16,429 nucleotides of DNA, from positions 1 to 16,429 of the forward strand of contig URWC01000026.1 of NCBI GenBank assembly GCA_900551555.1, in the 5' to 3' direction. The stretch comes from an uncultured Collinsella sp. Its GTDB lineage: Bacteria > Actinomycetota > Coriobacteriia > Coriobacteriales > Coriobacteriaceae. Both the position numbers and the translations under genes were made by a program. Shown piece after piece: positions 13,267 through 16,429 of the stretch (position 1 is the stretch's first letter; every line of letters starts with the position of its first letter). Below the pieces are notes generated by a model. The model was given only the letters and a program-made list of their open reading frames with translations, did no database searches and had not been told where the DNA came from.

Positions 13267-13300
13267 AAAGGCCCGGATGCCACGGCACCCGGGCCTTTTT
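13267..13300 (+). terminator. Intrinsic terminator closing the ribosomal cluster
   Basis: AAAGGCCCGG (13267-13276) pairs with CCGGGCCTTT (13289-13298), with TGC/GCA extending the stem inward around CACG, followed by a run of five T (13296-13300). It lies 26 bases after the rplX stop and is a textbook rho-independent terminator. Confidence 0.93.
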
Positions 13301-13310
13301 CTATCCCCAC

Positions 13311-13440
13311 TCATTGGGTACTCATTGGGGACAGACTTAAATGAGTGGAAGTCGCTTGGCATTCATTGGGGACCATTCATTGGGGACAGACTTAAATGAC
13401 CAGTCGTTGGGGGACAGTCCTTTGATGTCTGGTGCCCCCA
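13311..13440. repeat. Clustered direct repeats with core TCATTGGGGACAGACTTAAA
   Basis: The 23-nt sequence at 13322-13344 recurs exactly at 13377-13399, 55 bases later. Partial copies are TCATTGGG at 13311-13318, TCATTGGGGAC at 13363-13373 and TTGGGGGACAG around 13407-13417. The last can fold with CCCCCA at 13435-13440. There is no open frame. The spacing is not constant and there are no unique spacers of equal length, so this is not a CRISPR. It looks like decayed tandem copies of an intergenic repeat of the GGGGACA family. Confidence 0.75.
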
Positions 13441-13517
13441 GAGGGGTGAAGTAATGCAGCTGGCTCTGTCTTTTAGGGCTTTGGTGTTCCGCCTCTTTAT
13501 GTTTCACAAGAATCGTT

Positions 13518-13569
13518 GCATGCGCATTTACGCGCATAGCCTTGCGCGATAATGCGCATAGCCGCGCAA
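13518..13569. promoter_or_regulatory. Phased GCGCAT boxes upstream of the oxidoreductase operon (candidate operator)
   Basis: GCGCAT occurs at 13522, 13532 and 13554, i.e. 10 and 22 bases apart, close to whole turns of DNA. The first and last are the perfect palindrome ATGCGCAT (13520-13527 and 13552-13559). TTGCGCG (13542-13548) and CGCGCAA (13563-13569) form an inverted repeat around the last box. A further CGCA-ATTG-TGCG lies at 13638-13649. The rest of the gene-free stretch 13441-13699 is AT-richer with no convincing -35/-10 pair. It may bind the DeoR-family protein encoded by the second gene of the operon. Confidence 0.45.
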
Positions 13570-13699
13570 ACATCTGCCAACTACGGCTAAATAATGACCG
13601 ATAAGCAAATAAACACGCAAACACGAGCAGATACGCGCGCAATTGTGCGAATATAGGGTTGTTAGAAATGAAGAACTTCCGATGACTCAGGAGGCACAT

Positions 13700-14779
13700 A
13701 TGGCAGATTCCAAGCAGGCTCCACTCGACTCCGCGGCAGCCGCAAAAGCAGCGTTCGCTTCGGTCCAGGATAAGCCGTTCCCTAACGACATCTTTACGGC
13801 TCCCGAGCTTCGCTGGGCTGTGATCGGTTGTGGCGTTATCGCCAACCAAATGGCCCAGTCCCTCGCGCTGGCCGGCCGCAAGCTTGCGGGCGTCGCCAAC
13901 CGCACGCTGTCCAAGGCTCAAGCTTTTGCTGAGCAGTATGGCATCGAGAAGGTCTATGAATCGGTCGAGGACCTCTATGCCGATCCGAACATCGACGCGA
14001 TCTATATCACCACCCCGCATAACACGCATATCACCTACCTGCGTGCCGCGCTGGCCGCCGGCAAGCACGTGCTCTGCGAGAAGGCCATTACCCTCAATTC
14101 CGCTGAGCTCGACGAGGCGCGTGCCATCGCCGACGAGCACAACGTCGTCCTTATGGACGCCACCACGGTGCTTCACATGCCCTTGTATCAGGAGCTGCGT
14201 CGTCGTATGGATGTCGGCGAGTTCGGCCGCATGAATCTCGCTCAGCTCAACTTTGGCAGCTACAAGGAGTACGGCGATCTGACCAATCGCTTCTACAACC
14301 GCAACCTTGCTGGCGGTGCCATGCTCGATATTGGCGTCTATGCCCTGTCCATCATGCGTCTCTTTATGGCAAGCCAGCCCACTGAGGTCGTTTCGCTGGG
14401 TAACACCTGCGAGACCGGTGTTGACGTTGCGGGCGGCATCGTCTGCCGTAATGCCGAACAGCAGCTGGGCGTGGTGAGCCTTACGCTCCACTCCAAGCAG
14501 CCCAAGCGTTCGGTCATTAGCTTCGACAAGTGCTATATCGAGGTCAACGATTATCCGCGTGCCGATCACGCGACCATCGTGTGGACTGCAGACGGTCACC
14601 GTGAGGAGGTCCACGCTGGCACCGAGGCATACGCTCTGTGCTACGAGATGGCCGACCTGGAGAGGGCCGTTGCCGGCGATGATTCGAAGCGTGAGCTTCT
14701 GGGCTATGCTTCTGATGTTATGGAGCTCATGACCAAGCTACGCACCGACTGGGGAGTTGTGTACCCCGAGGAGGAGTAA
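13700..14779 (+). CDS. Gfo/Idh/MocA family NAD(P)-dependent oxidoreductase
   Basis: The 359-residue product has the two-domain layout of this family, which oxidises or reduces sugars, inositols and related compounds using NAD(P). After about 36 extra N-terminal residues, ELRWAVIGCGVIANQMAQ gives the Rossmann nucleotide-binding loop (Gly43, Gly45). VANRTLSKAQAFAEQYGI, IDAIYITTPHNTH and KHVLCEKAITLN follow; the last is the EKP-type motif with Lys128 and Ala in place of Pro. The C-terminal domain includes GGAMLDIGVYAL at about 205-216, whose Asp and Tyr correspond to the usual catalytic neighbourhood. AGGAGG (13689-13694) lies 5 bases before the ATG at 13700; an ATG at 13682 has no comparable site. 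The regulator gene starts 3 bases after the stop, so the two form an operon. A trans-dihydrodiol dehydrogenase-like subgroup is possible, but the substrate is unknown. Confidence 0.92.
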   Translation: MADSKQAPLDSAAAAKAAFASVQDKPFPNDIFTAPELRWAVIGCGVIANQMAQSLALAGRKLAGVANRTLSKAQAFAEQYGIEKVYESVEDLYADPNIDAIYITTPHNTHITYLRAALAAGKHVLCEKAITLNSAELDEARAIADEHNVVLMDATTVLHMPLYQELRRRMDVGEFGRMNLAQLNFGSYKEYGDLTNRFYNRNLAGGAMLDIGVYALSIMRLFMASQPTEVVSLGNTCETGVDVAGGIVCRNAEQQLGVVSLTLHSKQPKRSVISFDKCYIEVNDYPRADHATIVWTADGHREEVHAGTEAYALCYEMADLERAVAGDDSKRELLGYASDVMELMTKLRTDWGVVYPEEE

Positions 14780-14782
14780 GCG

Positions 14783-15529
14783 ATGCTGGCGGAAGATAGG
14801 CTCAACGCGATTGTGTCGATGGTGCAGCGAGCCGGTTCGGTTACCGTGCCGGAGCTTGCTGAGGCCCTGGGCGTGACGGCGTCTACCATTCGGCGCGACC
14901 TGCAGACGCTCGACCGAGCGCACCGCATCGCCAAGGTCCACGGTGGAGCGACGAGTCTTGAGCGCGCGCACGTGACGCGCGATCTAACGCTTAATGAGCG
15001 CAGCGACCTCCATAACGACGACAAGGAGCGTATCTGCGCCCGTGCGGCGGCGCTTGTGGAGTCTGAGAGCCTTGTATACATCGACTCGGGCTCGACGACG
15101 CTTAGGCTCATCGAGCATCTTCCACACCTTGAAGATGTCACCTATGTGACCGATTCCGTGCTCCATGCTCAGCACCTTGCTTTGCGCGGCATGCGTACCG
15201 TGGTGCTGGGCGGCGAGCTCAAACCCGAGACCGAGGCGCTCGTTGGCCCCGATGCCTTGGCAACCTTAGACCGCTACAACTTCAACTGTGGCTTTTGGGG
15301 CTCTAACGGCATTGCCGCCGAGCAGGGCTTCACGGCGCCCGATATCGAGGAGGCGCAAGTAAAGCGTATCTCGATGCGCCATACGGCCAAGCGCTTCGTA
15401 ATCTCGGACGCCAGTAAATTTGGCATGGTGGCGCCCGTCAAGTTCGCGGACTTCCGTGACGCAACGATTATTACCGCAGGCGATGTCCCCGCCAAGTACC
15501 GGGCAATGGACAACGTCATCACGGTCTAA
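14783..15529 (+). CDS. DeoR/GlpR-family transcriptional regulator
   Basis: The 248-residue product has the standard length and layout of the DeoR family, mostly repressors that sense phosphorylated sugars. An N-terminal winged HTH (about 5-57) contains TVPELAEALGVTASTIRRDL, the family signature, then IAKVHGGATS. The C-terminal effector domain (about 75-235) has YIDSGSTTLRL at 99-109, the phosphosugar-binding loop, then LGGELKPETEALVGPDAL, FWGSNGIAAEQGFTAPDIEEA and FVISDASKFG. Its ATG is 3 bases after the oxidoreductase stop, with GAGGAGG overlapping the end of that gene, so translation is probably coupled. It may control its own operon through the phased boxes near 13520-13570. The effector is not predictable from sequence. 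Confidence 0.94.
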   Translation: MLAEDRLNAIVSMVQRAGSVTVPELAEALGVTASTIRRDLQTLDRAHRIAKVHGGATSLERAHVTRDLTLNERSDLHNDDKERICARAAALVESESLVYIDSGSTTLRLIEHLPHLEDVTYVTDSVLHAQHLALRGMRTVVLGGELKPETEALVGPDALATLDRYNFNCGFWGSNGIAAEQGFTAPDIEEAQVKRISMRHTAKRFVISDASKFGMVAPVKFADFRDATIITAGDVPAKYRAMDNVITV

Positions 15530-15540
15530 CAGCAGGGGAC

Positions 15541-15602
15541 GGGCAAACGTCAAAACCACCGCGAAGGGGCAGGAACCTTTGTGGTGGTTTTGACGTTTGT
15601 CC
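15541..15602. repeat. 62-nt near-perfect hairpin between convergent genes
   Basis: Bases 15541-15567 pair with 15576-15602 without interruption if G-U pairs are allowed: 27 pairs around an 8-base loop GGCAGGAA. The outer 17 bases, CAAACGTCAAAACCACC (15544-15560) and its complement at 15583-15599, are exact. No T-run follows on either strand, so it is not a classic terminator. It starts 11 bases after the regulator stop, with GGGGAC at 15535-15540 linking it to the GGGGACA repeats elsewhere. Confidence 0.85.
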
Positions 15603-15605
15603 AGA

Positions 15606-15648
15606 TAAAACCTGCCAAAATAAACCTGTCCCTTTTCGGCAGGTTTTA
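15606..15648. terminator. Bidirectional terminator between the regulator and pseudouridine synthase genes
   Basis: TAAAACCTGCC (15606-15616) and GGCAGGTTTTA (15638-15648) are exact inverted copies with a 21-base loop. The A-tract on the 5' side and T-tract on the 3' side make it usable in both directions, as expected between convergent genes. The right arm includes the stop codon of the minus-strand gene (15646-15648). The loop is long, so efficiency is uncertain. Confidence 0.65.
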
Positions 15649-16305
15649 GGGCTCCCAGGGGCAAGGGGCTTCGATGTGGATGTGCTCGCCGGTTACGGGA
15701 TGCGTGAAGGACACGCTGTGGGCGTGAAGCATGAGGCCACAAGGACGCGGCGTGCCGTACAGGTCGTCGCCAACCAGGGGATGACGCTCGCTCGCCAGAT
15801 GCACACGGATTTGGTGCTTGCGGCCGGTGAGTAGCTCGACATCGATATACGAACGCGTGGGCAGACCTCGGCGGCTCTTAAGGCGCTTGAGCACCTTCAC
15901 GCGCGTCTGAGACGGCTTGCCGCTGGCGCCGACGCGCATCTTTCGGCTGTCGTGGCGGTCGCGGGCGATGGGCTTGTCGATGAGCTTTTCGTTCCAGTCG
16001 ATCTTGCCCTCGGCGAGCGCCAGATAGTGCTTTTCGAATGCGTGGTCGATGATCATCTGGTCAAAAGCGGGTTGCGTCTGCTTGTCGAGCGAGAACAACA
16101 CCACGCCGGTGGTGTTGCGGTCCAGGCGGTTGAGCGGCTGCATGTCGGTCGCGGCAAAGCCGTCGCCCATGGCCAGCAGCAGATCGCTGGCGTAGTCGGT
16201 AAGCGTGCGCTCGCCGGTGCCGTCGCCGTGGACGATCATGCCGGCGGGCTTGTCGATGGCCATGAGCCAGGCGTCGCAGTAGAGGACTTGAGGTTCTTCG
16301 TTCAC
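15646..16305 (-). CDS. RluA-family pseudouridine synthase
   Basis: Enzymes of this family isomerise specific uridines in rRNA or tRNA to pseudouridine. The 219-residue product lacks the N-terminal S4 domain of RluC and RluD and consists of the catalytic domain alone, like RluA or TruC. AWLMAIDKPAGMIVHG is the opening motif, and NRLDRNTTGVVLF at 59-71 carries the catalytic Asp62; most members have His where this has Asn59, a known variant. KHYLALAEG, SYIDVELLTGRKHQIRVHLA and HPLVGDDLYG complete the family pattern. The start is a GTG (complement of 16303-16305) with GAAAGG 7 bases upstream. It runs convergent to the regulator gene and lies 15 bases after the end of an upstream minus-strand gene, probably its operon partner. 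The target RNA site cannot be told. Confidence 0.93.
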   Translation of the reverse strand: MNEEPQVLYCDAWLMAIDKPAGMIVHGDGTGERTLTDYASDLLLAMGDGFAATDMQPLNRLDRNTTGVVLFSLDKQTQPAFDQMIIDHAFEKHYLALAEGKIDWNEKLIDKPIARDRHDSRKMRVGASGKPSQTRVKVLKRLKSRRGLPTRSYIDVELLTGRKHQIRVHLASERHPLVGDDLYGTPRPCGLMLHAHSVSFTHPVTGEHIHIEAPCPWEP

Positions 16306-16320
16306 GTGTAAGCCTTTCGG

Positions 16321-16429
16321 TTAGCTGATTCCCACAAACATGCAGCCCGAGGTCGCCCCGCGCAGGCGGGCGGCGGGCTTGCGGCCGGCATGCGCTGCTT
16401 CGATGGCACGACGGACGCGGGCGAGGGCC
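16321..16429 (-). CDS. C-terminal end of an unidentified protein (truncated by window edge)
   Basis: On the minus strand a frame is open from the window edge to a TAA (complement of 16321-16323). It encodes about 35 residues ending ATSGCMFVGIS, preceded by an Arg/Ala-rich stretch (ALARVRRAIEAAHAGRKPAA). It stops 15 bases before the GTG of the pseudouridine synthase, the spacing expected of an operon. I do not recognise the family from so short a piece. It could be a chance open frame, since the region is GC-rich, but its position and direction favour a real gene. Confidence 0.5.
   Translation of the reverse strand, partial: ALARVRRAIEAAHAGRKPAARLRGATSGCMFVGIS

Noticed and set aside
13311..13440. 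CRISPR array
   Set aside because: Only two full copies, unequal partial copies, no uniform spacers and no cas genes in the window.

Overview
The window looks like a chromosomal segment of a GC-rich actinobacterium of class Coriobacteriia, most likely Collinsella or a close relative. This is inferred from the fused AccD-AccA carboxyltransferase at the end of a Firmicutes-style fatty-acid cluster, the strongly biased codon use of the ribosomal genes, and intergenic GGGGACA-type repeats. No 16S rRNA or other taxonomic marker was available, so the genus is a judgement.

Layout. (1) Positions 1-3775, + strand: the end of a type II fatty-acid synthesis operon, with accB (partial), fabZ, accC and a fused accD-accA. 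It supplies malonyl-CoA and the 3-hydroxyacyl-ACP dehydratase. (2) Positions 3816-7002, + strand: a stand-alone PTS EIIC-type membrane protein ending in a good intrinsic terminator, then a cation diffusion facilitator and a histidine-phosphatase-family enzyme. (3) Positions 7003-7460: a gene-free stretch with a 137-nt palindrome whose arms are 35 bp and perfect, a probable promoter, and a structured leader. (4) Positions 7461-13300, + strand: a ribosomal protein cluster, rplC-rplD-rplW-rplB-rpsS-rplV-rpsC-rplP-rpmC-rpsQ-rplN-rplX. It follows S10/spc order but has no rpsJ in front and stops at a terminator after rplX, so rplE and the rest of the spc genes are not adjacent. Two wider gaps inside it (rplW-rplB and rpsQ-rplN) hold hairpin-rich sequence that may be internal control regions. 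(5) Positions 13301-13699: a gene-free stretch with 23-nt direct repeats and then evenly phased GCGCAT boxes. (6) Positions 13700-15529, + strand: a two-gene operon of a Gfo/Idh/MocA oxidoreductase and a DeoR-family regulator. (7) Positions 15530-15648: two back-to-back hairpins between convergent genes. (8) Positions 15646-16429, - strand: an RluA-family pseudouridine synthase and the tail of an unidentified upstream gene.

The coding content is mostly housekeeping. The least explained parts are non-coding: the long palindrome before rplC, a 26-nt motif present in front of both rplC and rplB, the candidate structured leaders inside the ribosomal cluster, and the palindromic and direct repeats around 13.3 and 15.5 kb. 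I saw no CRISPR array, tRNA, rRNA, transposase or prophage gene.
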